44,147 bases of DNA from Oligoflexus sp. (lineage in GTDB: Bacteria > Bdellovibrionota_B > Oligoflexia > Oligoflexales > Oligoflexaceae), in the NCBI GenBank assembly GCA_014377445.1, contig JACMPP010000042.1, positions 1 to 44,147 of the forward strand. Reading direction: 5' to 3'. Below, one piece after another: positions 23,449 through 31,803 of the stretch. Made by a program: the position numbers and the translations under genes. The stretch's first letter is position 1, and each line of letters begins with the position of its first letter. A model generated the notes under the pieces. That model ran no database searches, was not told the DNA's origin, and saw only the letters and a program-made list of their open reading frames with translations.

Positions 23449-23490
23449 AATTAAACGAAAAATTGCGCCCTTCGCGTGACGAGGTCACCT

Positions 23491-24177
23491 ATGACAGCTT
23501 CCACTCCTTCTTCCGCTCCTCGCAAGACCGTGAGCCTTAAGCCCATCCTGTGGGCCACAGGCCTGGTCATGCTTGCGACGGCGATCTATATGACCTTTAT
23601 TATTCGCGCCGTGCCCAAGACCGTGAGCAACTCCAAGGCTGGTATCTTTGCTGAGCTTGTCGATCATCTTCTGGTCGTTTACAAGGACGGCGAATCCCTT
23701 CAGCCTGGCACGGACTATCATCCACTTAACGATGTGCTTCAGAAAAAGTTCCGCGAGAGCCCCTGGGGTCTCCGCCCCGCAAGCGATTGGCAGCTCGATG
23801 CCTGGGCTGACAGCAAGATTCATGATCGCCCGCTTCTACTCGCTCGCTATCATGACGCGCAAAACCGCAAACTTCTCGTCGGCTTTGTGCCGATTTCCAA
23901 GCGCAATTTTCCGCGCACGGGAGGTTTCAGTCACAAGGATGCCTGGTTCTTCACCTTCGGCAAGGACTACACCACAGCGCAGGCTGAGGCGGCTTTTCCA
24001 GCCAAGCAGGTTGCATCTCATCTCGACGAAGTGGCCAAGCTTGAAAAGGCAGGGTTGAACCTCGTCGCAACGAACTACGGAAATGACTTCTACATTTTGA
24101 TGTTGAGCACGGCCGATTCGAAAGAGATGGCTGCTCAACTCTTCGCGATGAGCAGTATTTTTGAGACCGCTCCTTGA
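23491..24177 (+). CDS. single-pass membrane protein of unknown function, end of oxidase operon
   Basis: The protein has 228 aa. ATG 23491 (GAGG 6 bases upstream) is preferred to the in-frame GTG at 23476. A short cytoplasmic N-terminus and one transmembrane helix (about residues 20-40) precede a periplasmic domain of about 185 residues. That domain has no Cys or haem motif and no recognised family. It lies 42 bases after the thioredoxin gene and probably shares its transcript, suggesting a role in oxidase assembly or envelope function. This is inference from position only. Confidence 0.8.
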   Translation: MTASTPSSAPRKTVSLKPILWATGLVMLATAIYMTFIIRAVPKTVSNSKAGIFAELVDHLLVVYKDGESLQPGTDYHPLNDVLQKKFRESPWGLRPASDWQLDAWADSKIHDRPLLLARYHDAQNRKLLVGFVPISKRNFPRTGGFSHKDAWFFTFGKDYTTAQAEAAFPAKQVASHLDEVAKLEKAGLNLVATNYGNDFYILMLSTADSKEMAAQLFAMSSIFETAP

Positions 24178-24207
24178 CCACCCAAACCCAAGTCCCCGAG
24201 GCTCTTC

Positions 24208-24606
24208 ATGGCTGGCGTAAAACAAGTCATCCTCATCCGCAAAGATTTGAAAATGCGCCGCGGCAAAGAAATCGCTCAAGGCTCCCATGCCTCGATGGAT
24301 TTTCTCGTCTCCGCTTTGCGTGCGCAATTAAAGTCCCAGGAGTCCAATCTATGCACAATCACTGTCACGGAAGTTGAGAAGGCCTGGATGATCGTGGGCA
24401 TGGCGAAGATCTGTCTTCAGGTAAGCAGTGAACAGGAACTCCTTGAGCATCATCAGAAAGCGCTGGATGCGGGTCTCAAGAGTCATTTGATTCGAGATAG
24501 CGGGAAGACGGAGTTCGGCGGTGTTCCCACCTACACGGCTTGTGCAATTGGCCCTGATTTTAGCGAGAAACTGGATGCCGTTACCGGCGATTTAGGCTTG
24601 TACTAA
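24208..24606 (+). CDS. peptidyl-tRNA hydrolase, PTH2 (archaeal/eukaryotic) type
   Basis: The protein has 132 aa, close to single-domain PTH2 length. Its opening, LIRKDLKMRRGKEIAQGSHAS, matches the PTH2 pattern V-x-R-x-DLKM-x-x-GK-x-A-x-QC-x-HA, with the usual Cys replaced by Gly. The second half matches LVRDAGRTE as LIRDSGKTEFGG and ends with AIGPDF...VTGDLGLY. PTH2 enzymes release peptidyl groups from tRNA. Bacteria normally use the unrelated Pth1. Two tRNA genes follow directly downstream. Confidence 0.88.
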   Translation: MAGVKQVILIRKDLKMRRGKEIAQGSHASMDFLVSALRAQLKSQESNLCTITVTEVEKAWMIVGMAKICLQVSSEQELLEHHQKALDAGLKSHLIRDSGKTEFGGVPTYTACAIGPDFSEKLDAVTGDLGLY

Positions 24607-24659
24607 AAAGAAACGATGTCGCTTTAGTAAAGTATTTGTTTGGAATTTCTCATGAATGA

Positions 24660-24688
24660 TTGACAGAAATCCTCCCGTCCTTTACAAA
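24660..24688 (+). promoter_or_regulatory. promoter of the first tRNA-Asp
   Basis: TTGACA (24660-24665, consensus) and TACAAA (24683-24688) have exactly 17-base spacing, ending 13 bases before the tRNA. Confidence 0.7.
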
Positions 24689-24699
24689 TTGGAAATCGA

Positions 24700-24781
24700 G
24701 CGGGGGTGTAGTTAAGTTGGTTATAACGCCAGCCTGTCACGCTGGAGGCCGCGGGTTCGAGTCCCGTCGCTCCCGCCATTT
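24700..24781 (+). repeat. 82-bp direct repeat, copy 1 (tRNA-Asp unit)
   Basis: This stretch is identical to 25011-25092 and extends only 2 to 3 bases beyond the tRNA on either side, so the duplication or gene conversion tract is tight to the tRNA. Confidence 0.9.
24702..24778 (+). tRNA. tRNA-Asp (GTC), copy 1
   Basis: The gene is 77 nt including encoded CCA. The acceptor stem is GGGGGTG with CGCTCCC, the discriminator G, and the D stem GTTA/TAAC. The anticodon arm CCAGC-CTGTCAC-GCTGG shows anticodon GTC. The T arm is GCGGG-TTCGAGT-CCCGT. Sequence and loop layout match bacterial tRNA-Asp. It is identical to the copy 311 bases downstream. Confidence 0.97.
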
Positions 24782-24971
24782 ACTCGCTAAAATCCGTTTT
24801 TGCGAGATCCAAAAAGCCGTTTTCAACGACCCAAAGTCTTGATAGCGGTTTTTTTTCGTTTTGTGCATTTTCCCTGCACATCTTCAGTCGCTTCGCGGCA
24901 GACCCTTGGTCCAGGCTCAATTGGCGTCTTTAACTCTCCTCAAAAAACTCGGTTTTTCTGCAAAAAAAATC

Positions 24972-25000
24972 TGGACAAGAATTAATGAAACCCCTATAAC
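24972..25000 (+). promoter_or_regulatory. promoter of the second tRNA-Asp
   Basis: TGGACA (24972-24977) and TATAAC (24995-25000) are spaced by 17 bases and end 12 bases before the tRNA. The second copy is therefore an independent transcription unit. Confidence 0.7.
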
Positions 25001-25010
25001 TGGGCTCTCT

Positions 25011-25092
25011 GCGGGGGTGTAGTTAAGTTGGTTATAACGCCAGCCTGTCACGCTGGAGGCCGCGGGTTCGAGTCCCGTCGCTCCCGCCATTT
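25011..25092 (+). repeat. 82-bp direct repeat, copy 2 (tRNA-Asp unit)
   Basis: The partner is 24700-24781. Recombination between the two would delete 311 bases and one tRNA gene. Such tandem tRNA copies also serve as integration sites, but no integrase gene is nearby. Confidence 0.9.
25013..25089 (+). tRNA. tRNA-Asp (GTC), copy 2
   Basis: This is the same 77-nt sequence as copy 1, with CCA encoded and anticodon GTC. The flanks differ beyond 2 to 3 bases. A terminator follows. Confidence 0.97.
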
Positions 25093-25101
25093 TTAAAGAT
25101 T

Positions 25102-25138
25102 AAAAAAGCCTGAATCTTAGGATTGGGGCTTTTTTTTA
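25102..25138 (+). terminator. terminator after the second tRNA-Asp
   Basis: AAAAAAGCC...AATC and GATT...GGCTTTTTTTT form an imperfect hairpin ending in eight T. Confidence 0.75.
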
Positions 25139-25333
25139 TTCCGGAATTTAATGCTCCTAATCAGGGACCCTCGAACTGATTTCCGAACATTTCGTTATAC
25201 AAAGAAAAATTTGATAAAAATAAGGGCTTTTGCTGAAGCACCAAAGCATTATCCCGCGTCTGCCTCCGCTGACGCTCATGTCCAGGGACCAAGCTGCCGA
25301 TTCTTACCAGGTGAAAGAATAAGGTGAGGGTTC

Positions 25334-28300
25334 ATGAGCCACGAACGCGGCAATAGCTGGTTCCAAAATTTGCTCCCCTGGTTGGTCCTGGCCCTATGCC
25401 TGGGCTTGACCTATCTTGCTTATGAATCGAGTTCCACTTATCTCAAGCGCAGCGATGAAGCCATCCTGCGTCGCCAAAGCGAATATCTCGAACAAAAATT
25501 GATGGACCGCATCAAAGCCTACGAACAGACCCTGGTGTCGGCCGTCGGTCTCTTCGAATCGTCCAATGAAATCACCGCCAGCGAGTGGCAGGATTTCATG
25601 AGTTCGCTGAAGGTTCAGGATCGCTTCCCAGGCTTTCATGCCTTCGCCTTTGTCCCGATGGTCCAGCAGAGTGAGAAGGCCGCTTTCGAACAAAGGGTTC
25701 GACGGTCAGGGATGAAGGATTTCTCGATTCGTTCCACGTCTCAGGCGGATGATTTCTATCCTATACTTTACGTCGCTTCGCCGAGCAACATGAGCCACAT
25801 GATCGGTCTCGATCTGGGTGTTGAGACGATCCGGCGTCAGACCATAGAGCTGGCCCGCGATGGGGGAGAGACTGTCCTCAGCGCCCCGCTCACTCTTCTT
25901 GATGGCAGCGAACCGCAAAGCGCCATGATTCTCATGACTCCGCTCTACAAGAAAAACGAGCCGGCTTTTACGGTTGAACAGAGGCGCAAGGCCTTTCAAG
26001 GCGTGCTGATAGCGCCGGTTATTCTCAAGGAACTCATCGGTCGGACCCTTGGCCGCGAGCTCAAGCCCAATAACCTGACGATATTGGACAGTGAGAACTT
26101 GAAGACAGCGATCTTCAAAAGTTCGGGGCGGGAATTTGACGAAGACGATGACATTTTTGAACATAACGCCACGATTGATCTCTACAGCCGAACCTGGATC
26201 TTTCATTGGAAAACACCTTCGCTGATCGAATCCTCCAAGAGCACGAAGTATGTTCTCGGCCTCGGCCTGCTCGTCAGCTTCATGGCCTTTTTTGTGATCT
26301 ATCTGCTGATGTCGAATCGCAATGTGGCTCTCAAGATGGCCCATGAGACGACTCAGAAACTGAGGTCCGTATCGTCCCTTCAACAGGCGATTCTGGATGG
26401 TGTGCGCTATGCGATTGTATCCGTCGACTATGAGGGATTTGTTCAGCACTTTAACCGAACCGCAGAAAATGAATTTGGCTACCGTGCGGGCGAAATGATC
26501 GGCGTACAAGGTCTCGATCTCATTTTCGATGCCAAGGAGATGGAAGAACGCGCGACGGCGCTGAGTGCCGAGCTGGGGCGCAATATAGTCAGCGGACTCC
26601 CGCTCCTCGTCGAGCTCGACAAGGTGGAAAAGACGATCACTCAGGAGTGGATCTGCATTCGCAAAGACGGCAGTCGCTTCCCGGTGCAGCTCTCCATTGC
26701 CCCTCTAACCGACGATATGGAGGTCATCACGGGCTATGCCCTGATCAGCATGAATATCAGCGCGCAGAAGACGGCCGAGCACATTAAATCCACCCGTTTG
26801 AGTATCACGGAAACTCTGGCCCGATCGGAAACAAGCCATGGCGCTTTGCCAAACGTGCTATCGATCCTCGGTGCGAAACTCGGTTTCGATGCCTGCGCTT
26901 TTTTCACTTATAATAATGAAACAAAGCTCTTTAAGAAGGACTACCAATGGGCGAACTCCCGCGTGCAGTTCAAAGCGCGTGAGGATATCGATCGCTCTAC
27001 GCTATTCATCAATAGCACTGAACTCGACCTCGTGAATGCCAGAAGACCGGTGAGCTTTACGCCCGATGCGGACGGGCCCTTTTCGCTCGACGCATTTAAA
27101 AGCGTCTATATCATTCCTCTACAAAGCGGGGATGGTTTCAAAGGCTGTTGCAGTCTCTACAGCATCGAGCACAAGCCGAGCGATGAGGGTCTCTTTGAGA
27201 CTTTGCATGAGATCGGCCTTCTCATGGGGCAATTCCAGAAACGACTGAGTGCGGAGCAGGCTCTGCGCGAAAGTGAAGAGCGCTTTAAGGCCTTCATGGA
27301 AAACAGTCCCGTGCTAGCTTATATCAAGAACGAAGAAGGTAAGATCGTTTATATCAACGAACATGGGGCGAAGACCTTTGGTCTAAGGTCCTATGAAATA
27401 TTGGACAGAAAGCTCGAGGATCTCCTGCCTGAGACGGTCTCCGGCCCGATTACGGCCGCCGAGGAAAAGGCCTGGAGCGGCAATCGCTCAGTGTCCGAAC
27501 TCTGTAAAATCGTCGATCGCCGCGGGCGTGAAGCTTACTGGATGATGTTCCACTTCCTCCTGAAGGCTCAAAGCGGAAAACGCTTCGTTGGTGCCATCTC
27601 CATCGATGTTACCGAACAAAAACGTATTGAGATCGAAATCCAAACGGCCTGGAAACTGGCCGAAGAAGCCAACCAGTCGAAGAGCGAGTTCCTGGCTAAC
27701 GTCAGCCACGAGGTTCGAACGCCGATGAACGGTATTATCGGGATGGCGGAACTCCTGCTACGCACCCAGCTCATTCCCGAGCAGCGTGACTATCTGAACA
27801 TGATGATGTTCTCAGCGGATACCCTTCTGACGATCGTCAACGACATCCTAGATTTCTCGAAGATCGATGCCGGTAAGTTGGCTCTGGAAGTTGTGGAGTT
27901 CAACCTGCAGGATGTGATCGGTGCCGTGGTTCGGCCTCTCTATCCCAAGGCCTTTGAGAAGGGCGTTCAATTCCTAATCGACTTTGACGCCAAGCTTCCC
28001 GCCGCCTACTTTGGCGATCCTTTGCGTCTGAGTCAGGTCTTGATCAATCTGCTCAGCAACGCAATCAAGTTCACAGGCCAGGGATCTGTGGTGCTCGGTG
28101 TGAAATCGATCAGTAGCAGCAAGGGCAAACAGACTCTGCGACTTTCCGTGGGAGATACGGGGATCGGCATTTCTGAAGCCAAACTCAATATCATCTTTGA
28201 AGCTTTTTCTCAGGCCGACGGATCGACTTCGCGGACCTTCGGCGGTTCGGGTCTCGGTCTCACCATCTCATCCCGCCTGGTACAGATGATGGGGAGCCGC

Positions 28301-29563
28301 ATCGAGGTCAAGAGCGAGCTGGATGACGGCAGTCTCTTCTACTTTGATGTGGAGCTTGAGCTGCCTGTGACATCGATCGAAGCGCAGACCTTGGACCGTA
28401 AGCGCATCGCTCTGATCTGTGACAGTCCGGAGAGCACCTTTCTGCTCGAGCGAAGTCTGCTCGACCTCGGCATGCAAGCGGAACGATTGGAAAGGCCGGA
28501 AGCTGCCGTGGATTATCTCAAACTCGCTATCGATCGTGGTCACGCCTGCGACTTCGTCTTTGTCGATCTCGGGCTCGGTTATAACAGGGCTTACGAAATG
28601 GTGAAGCAGATTCGGCAGGAAAAGGCATTAGCGAGCCTTAAAATCGTCGTTATCATCACCGAAATGTCACAGTTCTCCATCAGTCTCTGTCAGGAGTTTG
28701 ATGTCGATGGACAGCTTTTGAAACCGGTTCTACCCCAGGATGTGGCGGAAGCCCTGCTGGGACGCCGGCAGTTGCCCCGGACCTTTCAATACAGTGCACG
28801 GGAGCTGCTCGAAGTCTCGGGCATCGCGGGTATCAAGGTTCTTTTGGTCGAAGATAACGTTATCAACCAGACGCTGGCTCTCCGCCTCCTGGAACGCAAG
28901 GGCTGTCGTGTAGTCCTGGCGAAGAACGGAAACGAAGCGGTGCGTGCAGCCACCGAAGAAAAGTTTGACCTAATATTTATGGATATTCAGATGCCGGGTA
29001 AAGGCGGGATCGAAGCTACTCAGGATATTCGTCGCGAGAAGATCAACGGCAATACCTTCATAGTCGCGATGACGGCGCATGCGATGCAGGGAGACCGAGA
29101 ACGTTTTCTCGCGGCCGGCATGGATGCTTACATCTCCAAACCGATTCGGGTGGAAGAACTCTTTACTCTCGTCAACTCGGTGAGCATGAAGCTGGCCGCG
29201 GTAAGCGACAATGGGAAACTCATTAACGAAGACAAATTTCTCGACGCCCTCGGCGGAGATCACGAGCTTTTCAATGAACTCGTCTTAAAGTTCCTGGAAG
29301 ACGCTCCTGTGACTTTGAAAAAGCTTGAGATAGCGGTGGCCAGTCGGGACAAGACTGAGATTGAAATGTGGGCTCACAAACTCAAGGGCTCGCTCTCCAT
29401 GCTCGTGGCCGAAAAGGGCGTGATACTCACTCAGAGGATGGAAATCATGGGTGAGACGGGGGATCTTTCCGAGCTCGACAGCACTCTGGCCGAACTCCAG
29501 GGGCTCTTTGCTGCAATCGTGGCGGAAGTCCAGGACGTCGTCAAACTCAACAGCGTCGCCTGA
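25334..29563 (+). CDS. hybrid sensor histidine kinase: CHASE-PAS-GAF-PAS-HisKA-HATPase-REC-REC-HPt
   Basis: The protein has 1409 aa. Two transmembrane helices (about residues 13-32 and 304-325) bracket a periplasmic CHASE-type sensor domain. PAS (about 345-475), GAF-like (about 485-650) and PAS (about 650-765) follow. Kinase core: SHEVRTPMNGIIGMAE with phospho-acceptor His792, a lower-case N box LLSNAIKFTG, and ATP-binding DTGIGIS and GGSGLGL. The first receiver (about 1020-1140) keeps its acceptor-like Asp (FVFVDL) and Lys but has only one acidic residue at the metal site. The second receiver is canonical (VEDN, Asp1217 in FMDIQMPG, Lys in SKPI). A C-terminal HPt has His1348 (HKLKGS). It is a complete phosphorelay in one chain, with the output regulator elsewhere. 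The ligand is unknown. Confidence 0.95.
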   Translation: MSHERGNSWFQNLLPWLVLALCLGLTYLAYESSSTYLKRSDEAILRRQSEYLEQKLMDRIKAYEQTLVSAVGLFESSNEITASEWQDFMSSLKVQDRFPGFHAFAFVPMVQQSEKAAFEQRVRRSGMKDFSIRSTSQADDFYPILYVASPSNMSHMIGLDLGVETIRRQTIELARDGGETVLSAPLTLLDGSEPQSAMILMTPLYKKNEPAFTVEQRRKAFQGVLIAPVILKELIGRTLGRELKPNNLTILDSENLKTAIFKSSGREFDEDDDIFEHNATIDLYSRTWIFHWKTPSLIESSKSTKYVLGLGLLVSFMAFFVIYLLMSNRNVALKMAHETTQKLRSVSSLQQAILDGVRYAIVSVDYEGFVQHFNRTAENEFGYRAGEMIGVQGLDLIFDAKEMEERATALSAELGRNIVSGLPLLVELDKVEKTITQEWICIRKDGSRFPVQLSIAPLTDDMEVITGYALISMNISAQKTAEHIKSTRLSITETLARSETSHGALPNVLSILGAKLGFDACAFFTYNNETKLFKKDYQWANSRVQFKAREDIDRSTLFINSTELDLVNARRPVSFTPDADGPFSLDAFKSVYIIPLQSGDGFKGCCSLYSIEHKPSDEGLFETLHEIGLLMGQFQKRLSAEQALRESEERFKAFMENSPVLAYIKNEEGKIVYINEHGAKTFGLRSYEILDRKLEDLLPETVSGPITAAEEKAWSGNRSVSELCKIVDRRGREAYWMMFHFLLKAQSGKRFVGAISIDVTEQKRIEIEIQTAWKLAEEANQSKSEFLANVSHEVRTPMNGIIGMAELLLRTQLIPEQRDYLNMMMFSADTLLTIVNDILDFSKIDAGKLALEVVEFNLQDVIGAVVRPLYPKAFEKGVQFLIDFDAKLPAAYFGDPLRLSQVLINLLSNAIKFTGQGSVVLGVKSISSSKGKQTLRLSVGDTGIGISEAKLNIIFEAFSQADGSTSRTFGGSGLGLTISSRLVQMMGSRIEVKSELDDGSLFYFDVELELPVTSIEAQTLDRKRIALICDSPESTFLLERSLLDLGMQAERLERPEAAVDYLKLAIDRGHACDFVFVDLGLGYNRAYEMVKQIRQEKALASLKIVVIITEMSQFSISLCQEFDVDGQLLKPVLPQDVAEALLGRRQLPRTFQYSARELLEVSGIAGIKVLLVEDNVINQTLALRLLERKGCRVVLAKNGNEAVRAATEEKFDLIFMDIQMPGKGGIEATQDIRREKINGNTFIVAMTAHAMQGDRERFLAAGMDAYISKPIRVEELFTLVNSVSMKLAAVSDNGKLINEDKFLDALGGDHELFNELVLKFLEDAPVTLKKLEIAVASRDKTEIEMWAHKLKGSLSMLVAEKGVILTQRMEIMGETGDLSELDSTLAELQGLFAAIVAEVQDVVKLNSVA

Positions 29564-29582
29564 GACCCAGCGGTTTTCAGAC

Positions 29583-29618
29583 GCAAAAAAAGCGGGACTT
29601 CATTGCTGAAGGCCCGCC
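29583..29618 (-). terminator. Rho-independent terminator of the transglutaminase-like gene
   Basis: On the minus strand, GCGGG..TTCA and TGAA..CCCGC form a stem followed by seven U. On the plus strand the hairpin lacks a T-tract but may still help to end the kinase transcript. Confidence 0.82.
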
Positions 29619-29642
29619 CTAAATCAAATCAGAACCAAATAC

Positions 29643-31514
29643 TTACAGGGCACATTTCGAGTAGGGAAGTGTCAAAGCTTTACCGTCAACCATTTGAGCT
29701 GTGGCGACTTCGCCATCCGTTTTGTCGCTCAAAGAGCAGTCGTGGATCTTCTTAATGATCGATTTGTAACCGCTTTTCAAGAAAGGCGCCGCGTTGTCGA
29801 GGTTTGGCTCAACGATCTTTGAGTAGCCGAAGAGGAAGTCAGGATTTTCTGTGGTCTTGAAAGTCCCGAGAGAGCCCCACTCGCCACCGATCAATTTTTT
29901 CTTCGCGTCAAACTCAAGAGTATAGTCATAGGTCGAAGAAGCCTGTTGTTCGGCGTCGAAGTCCTGGCCGTCACGGGTGTAGCTGAAGCGGGGTGAGCCT
30001 GGCTCAGCAGCCCAGGTTACAACTGCTACCACTTCGGCTACGAAGGCAGTGCCGGGAGCGCGGTAGAAACGGGCTTTGTCGGTATCGCCCAGGTCTTTGA
30101 CGGCTTTGAGTTCGCCGATGGTGAATTCTGCTTTGCCGATCGGTTGGTTCCAGACTTGAGCAGATTGCGTACGGTCCATAACGAAGCCGATGTTTTTCTT
30201 GCCGATGTTCTCAACCAGGACCGAGTGGAAGCTGGCTGGGTTTACGTCCCAGCAGCCTAGAAATTCAACGCTGTTTGCGACAGTGAAGGATTTCGTGTTG
30301 TTATTCGAAGCACGTTCCAATTGTTTAAACGCGTCGGCTTCGTTGTATGTGAGCTTGTAGGTCTTGCTCGTACGTCCGCTGGTCTCAAGGAGATAAGCGT
30401 AACGGGGGAGGCCGCCCTTCCACTCATTTTCCAGGATCACGCGATAAAGGCCTTGGTTGCCGCCTTTGCGGGGATAGTCCTGGACGACCGTGAATTGGCC
30501 TTCAATCGTCGCGCCTTTGTCGTCGATATAAGTCATGGTGCCTGTTACGCCGCGACCTTCCGCATTGCTTGGAACGCCGAGGGAGGGCTTCGCAAGGTTT
30601 TTCTCACAACGACGACCGATGAAGAACTGCTCAGGGTTACGCGCTTGAGCCCAGCTTTTGTCGAGGAGGGCGCGGATGTCGCCTTCTGAGAAGATAAGGT
30701 TCTTGATCGCTTTGGTCTCAGGATCCGGGAGGGATACTTGAACCGCATGCTTTGGCTCCAGGGACATGACGGCGGCAGGAGCCCAACCGTGACAGATGCC
30801 TTCCCATGACCAGTCCATTCCTTCACCGCTTTCGCCCGGGAAAAGGTTTGATTCACGAAGGCTGCTGTTGATCCAGTTGGTGTAGCCTTCAGCCGCGAGG
30901 GGAGAAAGAAGGCTGATGCTGGTTTCCTTCTGACTTTTGCTGCTCATTTCGAAGAGATATTCCTGAGCGAGCTTTCGTTTGGAAACGAGGCGGCCTTCCT
31001 GGGTCACGTTTTCTTTGCCAAATTCTTCGTGACGAGGATCGAGGGCGATCAACTTGGTGAGAGAAGCGTTATCTTTCTTGAGAACCAAATTATTCAAAGA
31101 ACGATAGGCGATATCAAATTTCTCAGCTGGGGAGAAATTGAGGGGAAGGTCGCTGTTCGCGGCGATAGCATCGACTTGGGTTTGAAAGAATGCGCCGATT
31201 TTGAAGTCAGAGTAGCGGTCCTGGTTCGCTTCATCAGCGTTATTGATAAAGCCCCAACGAGCGGCCAGGTTCTTATTGGAAGTGGCCCAGTAGGTGTCAG
31301 TCCAGGGAAGTTTAGGCTGGCCCGCAGCATCTTTCGTTTCCACGACTGGGTATTTAACGAGCTCATCATAGGTCGGCATTTCGCTCAGACCGTATTGTGT
31401 GATGAGGTTGTTCGCGGCATCGATCTGTTCTTTGTTGTGGCTGTTTTCATGGGCAACGCGCGAACAGGCAATCGTGGTCAGTAGGGAAAGCGAGATCAGG
31501 CTGAGAGATTTCAT
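29643..31514 (-). CDS. transglutaminase-elicitor family (GP42-like) lipoprotein
   Basis: The protein has 623 aa. A signal peptide carries a probable lipobox TIAC (Cys17; Thr at -3 is atypical). The segment WSWEGICHGWAPAAVMS (Cys241) matches the Cys-His-Gly-Trp-Ala core of the transglutaminase-elicitor family, known from the Phytophthora cell-wall enzyme GP42 and some bacteria. Further on, VWNQPIGKAEF at residues 454-464 closely resembles the start of the oomycete Pep-13 elicitor (VWNQPVRGF). Cys241 is the likely nucleophile, and the family cross-links Gln to Lys side chains. Other Cys occur in GRRCEKN, LGCWD and HDCSLSD. The gene is monocistronic with its own promoter and terminator. The family call is from memory of motifs and is fairly secure; activity is inferred. 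Confidence 0.82.
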   Translation of the reverse strand: MKSLSLISLSLLTTIACSRVAHENSHNKEQIDAANNLITQYGLSEMPTYDELVKYPVVETKDAAGQPKLPWTDTYWATSNKNLAARWGFINNADEANQDRYSDFKIGAFFQTQVDAIAANSDLPLNFSPAEKFDIAYRSLNNLVLKKDNASLTKLIALDPRHEEFGKENVTQEGRLVSKRKLAQEYLFEMSSKSQKETSISLLSPLAAEGYTNWINSSLRESNLFPGESGEGMDWSWEGICHGWAPAAVMSLEPKHAVQVSLPDPETKAIKNLIFSEGDIRALLDKSWAQARNPEQFFIGRRCEKNLAKPSLGVPSNAEGRGVTGTMTYIDDKGATIEGQFTVVQDYPRKGGNQGLYRVILENEWKGGLPRYAYLLETSGRTSKTYKLTYNEADAFKQLERASNNNTKSFTVANSVEFLGCWDVNPASFHSVLVENIGKKNIGFVMDRTQSAQVWNQPIGKAEFTIGELKAVKDLGDTDKARFYRAPGTAFVAEVVAVVTWAAEPGSPRFSYTRDGQDFDAEQQASSTYDYTLEFDAKKKLIGGEWGSLGTFKTTENPDFLFGYSKIVEPNLDNAAPFLKSGYKSIIKKIHDCSLSDKTDGEVATAQMVDGKALTLPYSKCAL

Positions 31515-31574
31515 GCTTGGGTAACCTTGGCTGTTTAGTTTGCTTCGTCATTGCTGACGCGACTTGATGGCGTG

Positions 31575-31604
31575 CTTATAAACGACTCACTCGCAGCAAA
31601 GCAA
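31575..31604 (-). promoter_or_regulatory. candidate promoter of the transglutaminase-like gene
   Basis: On the minus strand, TTGCTT (31604-31599) and TATAAG (31580-31575) are 18 bases apart and about 60 bases before the start. The rest of 31605-31764 shows no gene. Confidence 0.45.
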
Positions 31605-31764
31605 ATTTTATTTTCGTTAGCTAAGTAGCCAGGATTGTCTGACTAATCGGCCAAGGCAAAGGTTTGGTCAACTTTCCCAGCAATTACATAGAGGCGCACT
31701 TGACCGCAATCTTGGTCCTTACGAAAAAAAATGGTTTGGAGGGGATGACGGGCGGGAAAAGAAC

Positions 31765-31793
31765 AAAAAAAAGGCCTCCCGGAGAGGGAGGCC
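31765..31793 (-). terminator. Rho-independent terminator of groESL
   Basis: A perfect 8-bp GC-rich stem (GGCCTCCC/GGGAGGCC) with a 5-base loop and eight U lies 11 bases after the groEL stop. Confidence 0.95.
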
Positions 31794-31803
31794 CTGGCTT
31801 CAA

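Noticed and set aside
24660..24842. Plus-strand frame running through the first tRNA-Asp
   Set aside because: It reads through the tRNA and has no independent support.
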